Shown: positions 28,507 to 35,785, counted from the first letter of the stretch. The stretch is 64,000 nt of DNA from SAR86 cluster bacterium AG-313-D11 (GCA_003284215.1 QBVW01000004.1:61137-125136); one strand, 5' to 3'. The notes: generated by a model from the letters alone, not told the origin. Translations and numbers: made by a program.

Positions 28507-29679
28507 TTAGGTTGTGTTGATAATTTCATCATATATTTCTGGATCTGTAGCTCCCTCTGTTCCAAATAATAAAACAATGCTATTTGAATCGAGGCTCATC
28601 TTTTCAGCTACTTTTTTGTTGTTCATTGTTTGCATGAGCCCCTCAAGCCCGGCAACTGATGACTCTCCAGCTTCAATTGATGGCCTATTTTTTGCAAGCA
28701 ATCTCATTGATTCTGGAATTGATGCATCTGAAATAGTAATGAAATCATCGACGCCTTTACTCAGTATTGTCCATCCTAAAAGAGAGGGTTCACCACATGA
28801 GAGTCCAGCCATCATTGTTTCTTTTTTAATATCAACTGAAGTCATTTGATTATTTTGAGCGCTGCGAATGAGGCAGGGCGCATGCTCTGATTCAACAACA
28901 ATAAATTTAATATTATTGTTGGGAAATTTTTCCCAAAAATATCCACATATAGCACCAGGGAATGAGCCAACACCGCCTTGTAAAAATACATGAGTTGGAA
29001 ATGGCAAGTTATTTAGCTGACTGACAATTTCTTCTGCCATGACATTATAACCAGCCATAATATAGCGTGGATATTTTGTGTAACCTTCATAAGAAGTGTC
29101 TGAAATGACGTGCCAGTTGTTCTTTTCAGCAGCATCAATGCATATTCTCAGGGATTCATCATAGTTTCCAGAGATACGCGTGACGTTTGCCTCAAGATTT
29201 TCCATTGCTTTTTGACGTCCAGCACTTACTTCCGAATGAATATATATCTGACATTTACATCCAAATAGCATGGCGCCAAAAGCTACCGATCTGCCATGAT
29301 TGCCATCCGTTGCTGTGGTAACTGTGTACTTTGAAATTTGCTCTGAATACTTCCCGGCATGAATATCTTTGACGCTAACTTTATCTCCAACTTCTTTCTG
29401 TAAGGCGTGATGAATGAATTTCAAAACTCCATAAGTGCCGCCTAGAGCCTTGAAGCTGCCCAATCCAAATCGAGAACTTTCATCTTTGTAGTAAATATTT
29501 TTGATCCCAATATCAGAGGCCAAAGAATCCAGAGAATGCAGGGGAGTTATGGAATAACCTTTCCAGGTTTTAATTTCCTCAAAAGCACTGATTGTATTTT
29601 GGAGACTCAATACATATCGCAAATCATTTGAGTAATGCCCCGTATCTTTTTGAGGGTTATGAAAATGTTCCATCAACAT
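28507..29679 (-). CDS. dpaL: Diaminopropionate ammonia-lyase
   Basis: 390-residue fold-type II PLP enzyme that converts 2,3-diaminopropionate to pyruvate and ammonia. Lys77 in FGLGSFKALGG is the PLP lysine, at the same number as in the E. coli YgeX enzyme. Asp125 (TATDGNHG) and Asp194 (VISDTSYEGY) fit the family's catalytic acids. LQGGVGSFPGAICGY is the phosphate-binding area and MAGLSCGEPS the late motif. A start at 29673 (two residues shorter) is equally possible. It is followed 45 bases later by the PhyH gene. Confidence 0.92.
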   Translation of the reverse strand: MLMEHFHNPQKDTGHYSNDLRYVLSLQNTISAFEEIKTWKGYSITPLHSLDSLASDIGIKNIYYKDESSRFGLGSFKALGGTYGVLKFIHHALQKEVGDKVSVKDIHAGKYSEQISKYTVTTATDGNHGRSVAFGAMLFGCKCQIYIHSEVSAGRQKAMENLEANVTRISGNYDESLRICIDAAEKNNWHVISDTSYEGYTKYPRYIMAGYNVMAEEIVSQLNNLPFPTHVFLQGGVGSFPGAICGYFWEKFPNNNIKFIVVESEHAPCLIRSAQNNQMTSVDIKKETMMAGLSCGEPSLLGWTILSKGVDDFITISDASIPESMRLLAKNRPSIEAGESSVAGLEGLMQTMNNKKVAEKMSLDSNSIVLLFGTEGATDPEIYDEIINTT

Positions 29680-29691
29680 GAAAAAATAGAA

Positions 29692-30174
29692 TTAGTCTCT
29701 AAAGTTATCAAACTGCAGTGGTAAGTCATATTTTTGATCTTTAATAAGTTGAATGATCTGTTGCAATTCATCTCTTTTCTTGCCGTTGATTCTAATGCTC
29801 TCACCTTGGATCGACGCCTGCACCTTAACTTTAGATTGCTTAACTAAAGTAGTAATTTTTTTTGCAAGCTCTCTATCAATACCTTCTTGAAGGTGAATCG
29901 ATTGACGAGCTTCACCAGTTGCAGACTCTATAGATCCAGGTTGAAGTGTTTTTAAATCTATCCCCCTTTTGGACATAGCTTCATGAAGCACAGGTTCCAT
30001 TTGTTTGATTTGAAAATCTTCCTTTGCAGTCAAAAGAATTTCTTTTGCATTAAGAACAAAAGACGCATTAGTTCCTTTAAAGTCAAACCTATTTTGCAGC
30101 ACTCTATTTGCCTGATCCACTGCATTGGTTAGCTCATGAAGATTTAGTTCAGATTTGATGTCGAACGAAGCCAT
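29692..30174 (-). CDS. yajQ: YajQ-family nucleotide-binding protein
   Basis: 160-residue YajQ with two ferredoxin-like RNA-binding folds. MASFDIKSELNLHELTNAVDQANRVLQNRFDFKG and the end VRINGKKRDELQQII-like block (SIRINGKKRDELQQIIQLI) are diagnostic. Xanthomonas and Pseudomonas homologues bind cyclic di-GMP and act as transcriptional co-factors. It sits 12 bases upstream of dpaL. The pairing with amino-acid genes is unusual and may simply reflect crowding. Confidence 0.95.
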   Translation of the reverse strand: MASFDIKSELNLHELTNAVDQANRVLQNRFDFKGTNASFVLNAKEILLTAKEDFQIKQMEPVLHEAMSKRGIDLKTLQPGSIESATGEARQSIHLQEGIDRELAKKITTLVKQSKVKVQASIQGESIRINGKKRDELQQIIQLIKDQKYDLPLQFDNFRD

Positions 30175-30260
30175 ATGATTTTTCTCTAATTATTGATTAA
30201 TTCTACACCAACAAAATAAACCTCAATCAGATACTTGAGATTATTAAATTTAAAAAAAAT

Positions 30261-32174
30261 TTAAGCTTCGGAAACGATAGTTGTTTTCATAGATTTTTTG
30301 CTAAGACCCCAAATTAGCCTGGCAGCCTTAATAAATAATAATCTAAAGGTTCTATCAAAAAGTGGCACTTCTGTGATTTCAGATTTCACATCACAAACCT
30401 GCTTACCTCTAATCAAGTTTCCAGGAAGTGCTCCAGTTGCAACCCCATTCTCACTAATCACTTGACCACTTTTTATTGTAGCGACATATCCTGTTGCATC
30501 TTGAACCAGTCGTCTTCCTCCCAATGGTAAATCGTGAATCATCTTGGGATGGCTAACATTTAATTTTTCAAAATCAATAATATTAATATCGCCCAACATG
30601 CCTACTTTTATTTCGCCTCGATCAAAGAGCCCGAATGTTTCAGCTGTATCTTTCGTTTGTTTTTTTATGAGCATTTCTAAAGGAAACTTCTTTCCAGCTT
30701 CACGATCTCTTGCCCAATGGGATAAATTTGTTGTTGGCATGCTTGCGTCACATATCAGCCCGCAATGTGCACCCCCGTCGCTGCCTCCAGCAACTGACGA
30801 TTTTAATCCATATGCTTGCTCAACAAAATCAAGTTTGTAATTTTCATATGGAGTAAAAGCTGCATAAATCAAATTGCTACCATTATTCTTGATCATTTCA
30901 TCGTACATTACTTCAAGTTCTGAAATGCCTCTTTCTAAGGCAACAGCAGCTATGCTGTCCTCTTTCTTTGGTTCATAGTTTGGAGGCGTTCCCAAAATGA
31001 ATTGTGTCTCGTAATTGGATGTCAGCTTTGTAGGAAGCTCAACATCCTTTGCAATTTCCTCTTTTGTTTTATTGTTTGGATTCTTGGCAAGCTGAATTTT
31101 AATCTCTGATTCAAAATCGGGTTGCTGGCTAAGCAATTTCTTTTTAAAATCAGGATCTTTCATAATTGCATATTTTTGTTCAAGTGGTAAATCGGCAATC
31201 TCTTTATAAGCTGGATATTGAATAAAAGGATGTAGAGAGCTTTCTAGGCCGAACATGAGTCCAACATTTCTGCCAGGAAACTGAGGACGAATATTTTTTC
31301 CCTTCAGGAATTGCTCTTCAGCAAATAGAATTGTTTTAACGGCATCTCCACTTGTTTGCAAAAAAGTTAACCCACAATCACTTTTTTTAACGTATTCCTT
31401 CATCCAAGACATCTCAATTTCTTCATCGAGCCAATCAGAGGTAATTTCTAATGTGCCTTCGCCAGCTTTATCAACACCAAAGGCTAGGGCTCTCATTTCT
31501 TCAGAGCTAGCTTCGGTTCCTGGAACATACTTTCCATATATGTCTCTGTGGAGAATTGTTCTTGATGTACTAAACCCTAAAGCGCCGGCGTTAATTGCCT
31601 CAGTCACCAATTCAGACATCTTGTCTATTTCTGTTTCAGACGCATCTACTTGATTTTGGCATCTCTCGTATCCCATGACATAACTTCTTAATGGACCATG
31701 ACCCATCATAAATCCAAGATCCATAACAAAATCTTTTTTCTCAATTGCATCTAAAAATTCAGGAAAGGTTTCCCAGTCCCACTCAATTCCTTCATGCAAA
31801 GCTGAGCCAGGAATATCCTCAACACCTTCCATTAACTGAATAAGGAAATTTTCATCACCAGGTCTAACTGGAGCAAAACCCACCCCACAATTTCCCATAA
31901 CTACTGTTGTGACACCATGCCAGCTAGAAGGGGTTAAGTATGGATCCCAGCAAACTTGACCATCATAGTGAGTATGAACATCAACCCATCCAGGAGTTAC
32001 TAATTTACCTTTTGCATCAATTTCTTTTTTACCCGACCCTTTAATTTCTCCAATTAAAGAAATTGTTCCTTCATCGATGGCAATATCGCCAATAAATGAC
32101 TTTGCACCAGATCCATCTATGATCTTGCCATTTCTTATTACCACATCGTGTAAATTATTCTTCTCTGTATGCAT
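30261..32174 (-). CDS. D-aminoacylase / N-acyl-D-amino-acid deacylase family amidohydrolase
   Basis: 637-residue Amidohydro_3 protein. The metal-binding pair is His67-x-His69 in TPGWVDVHTHYDGQ, and VVMGNCGVGFAPVRP holds the bridging-region cysteine typical of D-aminoacylases. SVAGGSDGGAHCGLICDAS lies in the C-terminal half, with the late acid and histidine. At 637 residues it is longer than the classic 480-residue enzyme, and a long insert falls at about residues 300-390. No signal peptide. It heads the minus-strand cluster and has a candidate promoter at 32203-32229. Confidence 0.88.
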   Translation of the reverse strand: MHTEKNNLHDVVIRNGKIIDGSGAKSFIGDIAIDEGTISLIGEIKGSGKKEIDAKGKLVTPGWVDVHTHYDGQVCWDPYLTPSSWHGVTTVVMGNCGVGFAPVRPGDENFLIQLMEGVEDIPGSALHEGIEWDWETFPEFLDAIEKKDFVMDLGFMMGHGPLRSYVMGYERCQNQVDASETEIDKMSELVTEAINAGALGFSTSRTILHRDIYGKYVPGTEASSEEMRALAFGVDKAGEGTLEITSDWLDEEIEMSWMKEYVKKSDCGLTFLQTSGDAVKTILFAEEQFLKGKNIRPQFPGRNVGLMFGLESSLHPFIQYPAYKEIADLPLEQKYAIMKDPDFKKKLLSQQPDFESEIKIQLAKNPNNKTKEEIAKDVELPTKLTSNYETQFILGTPPNYEPKKEDSIAAVALERGISELEVMYDEMIKNNGSNLIYAAFTPYENYKLDFVEQAYGLKSSVAGGSDGGAHCGLICDASMPTTNLSHWARDREAGKKFPLEMLIKKQTKDTAETFGLFDRGEIKVGMLGDINIIDFEKLNVSHPKMIHDLPLGGRRLVQDATGYVATIKSGQVISENGVATGALPGNLIRGKQVCDVKSEITEVPLFDRTFRLLFIKAARLIWGLSKKSMKTTIVSEA

Positions 32175-32202
32175 TTATTCTTAATTATTTAACAATTCAA
32201 AG

Positions 32203-32229
32203 GTTATATATTGGCATAAATTATGTCAA
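32203..32229 (-). promoter_or_regulatory. Candidate promoter of the D-aminoacylase-type gene
   Basis: On the minus strand a perfect TTGACA (32229-32224) is followed after 15 bases by TATAAC (32208-32203). The spacer is short, but both boxes are strong and the start codon lies 29 bases on. It is just outside the left end of the tRNA-Phe island. Confidence 0.45.
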
Positions 32230-32266
32230 TAAATTTTTATATTAAAAATTATAGTAGCTAATAAAA

Positions 32267-32318
32267 AATGGTGCCCAGAGGTGGAATCGAACCACCGACA
32301 CAAGGATTTTCAGTCCTT
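32267..32318 (-). pseudogene. Truncated tRNA-Phe copy (left attachment site)
   Basis: These 52 bases are identical to 34590-34641. They cover tRNA nucleotides 27-76 (anticodon stem-loop, variable loop, T arm, acceptor 3' strand and CCA) plus two flanking bases. The D arm and 5' acceptor strand are missing; the sequence beyond 32318 is unrelated to a tRNA. It cannot make a functional tRNA and is best read as the left attachment site. Confidence 0.93.
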
Positions 32319-32326
32319 GTCTCTAA

Positions 32327-32357
32327 CTGTAAAACCCTATAAAAAAAGGTATTACAG
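32327..32357. repeat. Inverted repeat beside the left attachment site
   Basis: CTGTAAAACC (32327-32336) and GGTATTACAG (32348-32357) pair at nine of ten positions around an 11-base AT loop. It begins eight bases inside the left attachment repeat. There is no T run on the plus side, so it is not a clear terminator; a protein-binding site for excision or integration is possible. Confidence 0.55.
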
Positions 32358-32362
32358 ACAAG

Positions 32363-32383
32363 AGTGTTCATATTAGTGTTCAT
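32363..32383 (+). repeat. Two AGTGTTCAT words at the left end of the island
   Basis: Exact nine-base words at 32363-32371 and 32375-32383, 12 bases apart. The same word occurs twice at 34543-34561 and once inverted at 34528-34536, near the other end of the island. Confidence 0.75.
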
Positions 32384-32407
32384 GAATTAATAAAATAAAA
32401 TAATTTT

Positions 32408-32424
32408 TTCATAATGATTATGAA
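32408..32424. promoter_or_regulatory. 17-base palindrome upstream of the MORN gene
   Basis: TTCATAAT-G-ATTATGAA is a perfect 8-1-8 inverted repeat, 62 bases before the MORN start codon. It has the size of an operator for a dimeric regulator. It also matches the Fur pattern at 12 of 14 positions, but its place in a restriction-modification island makes a controller site the more natural reading. Confidence 0.5.
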
Positions 32425-32486
32425 CATAATTAATTTTTTTTAAAAATAATATTTTCTTTTGTCTTATTAAAGATATTATCTACGTA

Positions 32487-32915
32487 ATGAAATCCAAAAA
32501 TATTACTCAAGAATACTTGCGTAAAAGAATCTTTGAAATCGATAAAAAATCAAATCAGGAATACTATATAAAAGATGGAATAAAAACTCTCAAAAATGGT
32601 CATTGGGAATATCTTTATGATGATGGCAGTTTGTCAGGAAAAGGAACTTTTATAGATGGAGTTGCAACAGGTGCATGGCAACTGTTTTATCAGAATGGAA
32701 AACTTAGTCAAAGAGGATTCTATGATTCTAATGGGAAAAGAGTATCTAAATATGAATATGGAGATACATGGGAATATTATGATGAGAATGGAAACCTAGA
32801 AGTTCTCTTCAATGAAAATATTTACTATGATGATGACCAAACTCTTGAAGAATTTTATGCGTCCTTAAGTCCAGATTTTTTAAAGGCAATCGAAGAATAT
32901 GAGGATGACGAATAA
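32487..32915 (+). CDS. MORN-repeat (YwqK-type) protein, first gene of the island
   Basis: 142-residue protein with three or so MORN_2-type repeats: GHWEYLYDDGSLSGKGTFIDG, GAWQLFYQNGKLSQRGFYD and TWEYYDENGNLEVLF. The tail is very acidic (IEEYEDDE). No signal peptide, so it is probably cytoplasmic, unlike many YwqK proteins. It ends three bases before the methyltransferase gene, so the two are almost surely one transcript. MORN_2 proteins of the YwqK group have been described as antitoxin-like; a link to control of the nuclease is only a suggestion. Confidence 0.78.
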   Translation: MKSKNITQEYLRKRIFEIDKKSNQEYYIKDGIKTLKNGHWEYLYDDGSLSGKGTFIDGVATGAWQLFYQNGKLSQRGFYDSNGKRVSKYEYGDTWEYYDENGNLEVLFNENIYYDDDQTLEEFYASLSPDFLKAIEEYEDDE

Positions 32916-32918
32916 CTA

Positions 32919-33935
32919 ATGGCAAGACAATCTCCGAAAGTAATAAGTCTTTTTTCTGGATGTGGAGGACTCGATTTTGGTTTCCAAGAAGCAGGTTATG
33001 AGATTGTTTATGCAAATGACATATGGTCATCAGTAAAGAAGACATATGAATACAACCTTAAACATGAGATTGTTATAGACGATCTCATTAAGGTCAATAA
33101 AACTAATATTCCTCAAGGTGATGTAATTCTGGCAGGCATACCCTGCCAACCTTTTTCAAATGCAGGAAATAGGAAGTCTACAAAAGACAAAGATGGAAAC
33201 TTATTCCTAGAAGTGATTGATGTTGTGATAAATCAAAAAAAGAAACCTAAAGTCGTAGTTTTTGAAAATGTCAGAGGTTTTTTATCTTCTAAAGATGAGG
33301 ATGGAAAACTACTCACTGATAGATTTACAGAAGAAATGGAAGATTTAGGTTATGTAACAAAATTTGAATTAATTAATGCTGCTAATTTTGGGGTTCCATC
33401 AAATAGATTTAGAGTTTTTATTGTTTGTTATCTCAAATCAATGAAGAAAGAATATTTTTTTCCTAGACCTTTGGGGATAGAGACACCAACTGTAGGAGAT
33501 ATAATTTCTATGAAACTACCTAAATATGAGAACTTAGAAGTATGGGATCTACCTCCTTCGTCCAAGAACATTGTAAAGTTCATTAAGGAAGGTGGTTCAT
33601 GGAAAGATGTTCCATATGATGAACTTGCTCCAAGGCATCAAAGAATTAGAGATAATATTAAGAAATATAGATCTCCGAATTTTTATAGAAGATTTTCACG
33701 AAAAGAGATAATGGGAACAGTTACTGCCACCTCTTCACCTGAAAATAGTGGGATTCTTCATCCTTTAGAAGATAGAAGATACTCAGTAAGGGAAATTGCA
33801 AGATTTCAAAGTTATCCAGATACTTTTACATTCATTGATAAAAGCATTCCAAATAAATATAAAATGATAGGAAACTCTGTCCCTCCTTTGCTTTCTAAGC
33901 ACATAGCAGAATCGATACTTACTTCACTATTTTAA
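32919..33935 (+). CDS. C5-cytosine DNA methyltransferase
   Basis: 338-residue m5C methyltransferase with all core motifs in order: motif I VISLFSGCGGLDFGF (residues 8-22, SAM binding), motif IV GIPCQPFSNAG with catalytic Cys76, motif VI FENVRGF (Glu116-Asn117-Val118), motif VIII SNRFRVFIV, and motifs IX-X RYSVREIARFQSYP and IGNSVPP. The target-recognition region between VIII and IX is short (roughly residues 180-250), so the site is probably short; it cannot be read from sequence. The stop region overlaps the convergent HNH gene by nine bases. It is expected to protect host DNA from that nuclease. Confidence 0.93.
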   Translation: MARQSPKVISLFSGCGGLDFGFQEAGYEIVYANDIWSSVKKTYEYNLKHEIVIDDLIKVNKTNIPQGDVILAGIPCQPFSNAGNRKSTKDKDGNLFLEVIDVVINQKKKPKVVVFENVRGFLSSKDEDGKLLTDRFTEEMEDLGYVTKFELINAANFGVPSNRFRVFIVCYLKSMKKEYFFPRPLGIETPTVGDIISMKLPKYENLEVWDLPPSSKNIVKFIKEGGSWKDVPYDELAPRHQRIRDNIKKYRSPNFYRRFSRKEIMGTVTATSSPENSGILHPLEDRRYSVREIARFQSYPDTFTFIDKSIPNKYKMIGNSVPPLLSKHIAESILTSLF

Positions 33936-34487
33936 TTTTTCCAACCATTCCTTTGCTCTGATAACTATAGTTGGATCATCATCAAACCTACCAATACCAG
34001 TATTACAACTCTCACATAAATATCCTCTCACTTCTCCTGATTGATGATCATGATCCAATACAATTTTACTTATTCCGGCAATTGATGATTTATTACAAAT
34101 TGGACATTCAAATAAGTCATAATTTTTAGGTTTTAAATTTTCCCACTTTTTTCTATCTTTTTGAGAAATTGGTTTTCCGTCTTTAATTTTTCTGCAACTT
34201 TTACATGAAGGTCTTTTTGTAATAAACCCACCTTTTTTTATTCTGTTATTTGAAAAATCATTCGTTGAAAGTCTCTTAAAGCATCTGTCACAAACTTTAT
34301 AATCAAAATTATCACCAACCTTTTCAATATCAAAAAAATCTATTTGACCCATTACCACATTAATAATTTGATTAGATCTCAAAAATTTAACTTTGAATTT
34401 ATTGCTTGCAAATTCATCCTCAATAATCCCAACGTCATTTTTTTCTATGGAATTTAAATTCGTTGTTGCATATATAAACTTTTTCAC
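33927..34487 (-). CDS. HNH / endonuclease VII-like nuclease (probable restriction enzyme)
   Basis: 186 residues. An N-terminal beta-rich domain (1-62) of unknown type precedes a zinc-ribbon-like CxxC pair (Cys66/Cys69 and Cys95/Cys98). The C-terminal recombination endonuclease VII-type HNH follows: Cys128/Cys131, the catalytic block LDHDHQSGEVRGYLCESCN with Asp145-His146-Asp147-His148, and Cys158/Cys161-Asn162. Convergent and overlapping with a C5 methyltransferase in a two-gene-plus-one island, it is the natural candidate for the restriction partner. The N-terminal domain may give specificity. A Holliday-junction or homing role is less likely but not excluded. Confidence 0.85.
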   Translation of the reverse strand: MKKFIYATTNLNSIEKNDVGIIEDEFASNKFKVKFLRSNQIINVVMGQIDFFDIEKVGDNFDYKVCDRCFKRLSTNDFSNNRIKKGGFITKRPSCKSCRKIKDGKPISQKDRKKWENLKPKNYDLFECPICNKSSIAGISKIVLDHDHQSGEVRGYLCESCNTGIGRFDDDPTIVIRAKEWLEKLK

Positions 34488-34527
34488 TTGAAAAAAATAG
34501 CATATTTAAAGCAACTATGTAGAAAAT

Positions 34528-34561
34528 ATGAACACTAAATCTAGTGTTCATAAGTGTTCAT
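34528..34561. repeat. AGTGTTCAT cluster at the right end of the island
   Basis: ATGAACACTA (34528-34537) and TAGTGTTCAT (34542-34551) form a perfect ten-base inverted repeat with a four-base centre, and a further AGTGTTCAT follows at 34553-34561. The cluster lies 41 bases upstream of the nuclease start codon and 29 bases inside the right attachment repeat. Confidence 0.75.
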
Positions 34562-34589
34562 AAAAATGAAGTTTAAGAAATGCATTAAG

Positions 34590-34641
34590 AATGGTGCCCA
34601 GAGGTGGAATCGAACCACCGACACAAGGATTTTCAGTCCTT
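34590..34641 (-). repeat. Right copy of the 52-base attachment repeat, within tRNA-Phe
   Basis: Identical to 32267-32318. Its upper boundary, 34641, is exactly nucleotide 27 of the tRNA (first base of the anticodon stem). This matches the known class of tyrosine-recombinase sites in which crossover lies in the anticodon stem-loop and identity runs to the 3' end of the gene. Confidence 0.93.
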
Positions 34642-34667
34642 TGCTCTACCGACTGAGCTATCTGGGC
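34592..34667 (-). tRNA. tRNA-Phe (anticodon GAA)
   Basis: 76-base gene with encoded CCA. Acceptor GCCCAGA pairs with TCTGGGC, the D arm is GCTC/GAGC, the anticodon stem AAGGA/TCCTT encloses CTGAAAA (anticodon GAA), and the T arm GGTGG/CCACC encloses TTCGATT. Its 3' half from nucleotide 27 lies in the island repeat, so that half was probably supplied by the incoming element while keeping the tRNA intact. Confidence 0.97.
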
Positions 34668-34682
34668 AATAAGAGATCAAGA

Positions 34683-34688
34683 ATTATA
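34683..34688 (-). promoter_or_regulatory. Candidate -10 box of tRNA-Phe
   Basis: A perfect TATAAT on the minus strand lies 15 bases before the first tRNA nucleotide. The -35 region is weak (TTCTCC at a 17-base spacing). Confidence 0.45.
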
Positions 34689-34754
34689 ACTGAACTGTGT
34701 CTAGTGGAGAATAGTTAGTTAGAATATAAATATGAATACAATCACACAATATTT

Positions 34755-35519
34755 ATGAAACCAGTTTGTTTAGTTTTAGGCGCCGGGGCCGGCATTGGCG
34801 GAACAGTTGCGACCAAGTTTGCTAAAGAGGGCTATCACTCATGTTTATGCAGAAGATCTAATCAGGAGGGGCTCGATCACCTGGTAAAAAATATTGAGGA
34901 GCAGGGAGGATCAGCAAGTGGCCATTTGATTAATGCAATTGAAGAAAATGTTCTTGAGGAACTCATAGCAAGCGTAGAAAAAGATATTGGCTCAATAGAA
35001 GTTCTTGTTTACAACCTTGGAGCTCAAACTGGAATGAAATTACTCAATGAGACGACTTTAAAAGAGTTTGAGTGGGGCTGGAGAATGGCAGATTTGGGAT
35101 TATTTAGAGTAGCAAAAGTATTGATGCCAATCATGGAAGAAAGAGGCTCAGGGACATTCCTTGTTACTTCAGCTACAGCTGCCATGCGTGGAAATAAGAA
35201 TCAGCACTCTCATGCTGCTGCAATGGGTGGCAGAAGAATGTTATGCCAAACTTTAAATGCTGAATTTTCTCCAAAGGGAATTCATGTGGCGCACATTGTA
35301 GTGGATGGAATGGTTGATGCTCCAGATACATTAGGGAAAATGCTCGGAGATGAATTATTTCAACAACTCAGAGAGACAAAGGGCATGGAGCATGACGGCC
35401 TTGTTTTGCCTGAAAGTGTTGCTGAAACTTACTATTATTTATCCCAACAACATCGATCGGCATGGAGTCACGAAGTCGATATTAGAGCTTTCTCAGATAC
35501 AGCTTGGTGGAATAGTTAG
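34755..35519 (+). CDS. SDR-family oxidoreductase lacking the usual YxxxK
   Basis: 254-residue short-chain dehydrogenase/reductase fold. LVLGAGAGIGGTVATKFAKEGY is the cofactor loop and VLVYNLGAQTG stands in for NNAG. The catalytic region reads VTSATAAMRGNKNQHSHAAAMGGRRML: the serine is present, but the tyrosine and lysine of YxxxK are not where expected (HSHAAAMGG). It belongs to an atypical SDR branch common in proteobacteria. Substrate and even catalysis are uncertain. It is divergent from tRNA-Phe and shares its stop with yggX (TTAG). Confidence 0.85.
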   Translation: MKPVCLVLGAGAGIGGTVATKFAKEGYHSCLCRRSNQEGLDHLVKNIEEQGGSASGHLINAIEENVLEELIASVEKDIGSIEVLVYNLGAQTGMKLLNETTLKEFEWGWRMADLGLFRVAKVLMPIMEERGSGTFLVTSATAAMRGNKNQHSHAAAMGGRRMLCQTLNAEFSPKGIHVAHIVVDGMVDAPDTLGKMLGDELFQQLRETKGMEHDGLVLPESVAETYYYLSQQHRSAWSHEVDIRAFSDTAWWNS

Positions 35520-35785
35520 TCTATTGCTTTAAAACCGGAAGCTTGCTCGACTTCTTCATTGTTAAAAAATTTTTCCATCTGCTCTAGCAACCAGGAGCGG
35601 GTATCTGCTTGAGATAAGTCTAGGTGTTTTTCATTGATAAGAGTTGTTTGATGTGATTTCCAAGACTCCCATGCCTCCTGAGAGACGGTCTCCATTAACT
35701 CTTTACCTTTAGGCCCTGGCATTGGCGGCACTGTCATGGCAGGTAAATCTTTTTGAAATTTTTTACAGAAAACTGTTGTGCTCAT
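35516..35785 (-). CDS. yggX: YggX-family Fe(II) trafficking / oxidative damage protection protein
   Basis: 89-residue YggX. FCKKFQKDLPAMTVPPMPGPKG near the start carries the conserved cysteine (Cys7), and SQEAWESWKSHQTTLINEKHL is the helical core. In E. coli and Salmonella it guards Fe-S proteins against superoxide. It follows mutY with a four-base overlap, the classic mutY-yggX pair; MutY is itself an Fe-S enzyme. Confidence 0.95.
   Translation of the reverse strand: MSTTVFCKKFQKDLPAMTVPPMPGPKGKELMETVSQEAWESWKSHQTTLINEKHLDLSQADTRSWLLEQMEKFFNNEEVEQASGFKAID

Larger units (their letters stand above)
32175..32486. other. 312-base intergenic stretch at the left island junction
   Basis: No protein gene is visible. 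It holds the minus-strand promoter near 32203-32229, the truncated tRNA-Phe copy at 32267-32318, a 10-base-arm inverted repeat at 32327-32357, two AGTGTTCAT words and a 17-base palindrome at 32408-32424. After the palindrome it is plain AT-rich leader sequence of the MORN gene. Confidence 0.7.
32267..34641. mobile_element. tRNA-Phe-integrated 2.3-kb genomic island without integrase
   Basis: The stretch is bounded by a perfect 52-base direct repeat of the 3' part of tRNA-Phe (32267-32318 and 34590-34641), offset 2,323 bases. The intact tRNA gene lies at the right end with its 3' end pointing into the island. The left copy is the displaced original 3' end: it is followed by a T run on the minus strand, as expected after a native tRNA gene. 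Cargo is a MORN-repeat gene, a C5 DNA methyltransferase and an HNH nuclease. No integrase, excisionase or transposase is present, so movement would need a recombinase from another element. Confidence 0.85.

Noticed and set aside
30175..30260. Terminator for the amidohydrolase near 30225-30260
   Set aside because: A short CTCAA/TTGAG pair is present, but it lies upstream of yajQ and downstream of the amidohydrolase with weak stem strength, so I do not call it.
32267..32345. A second tRNA-Phe gene or an intron-split tRNA
   Set aside because: The D arm and 5' acceptor strand are missing and the next bases are unrelated, so it cannot fold; it is the displaced 3' end.
32408..32424. Fur box upstream of the MORN gene
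   Set aside because: It matches the Fur pattern well, but any AT-rich palindrome can, and nothing in the island concerns iron; kept only as an unassigned operator-like site.
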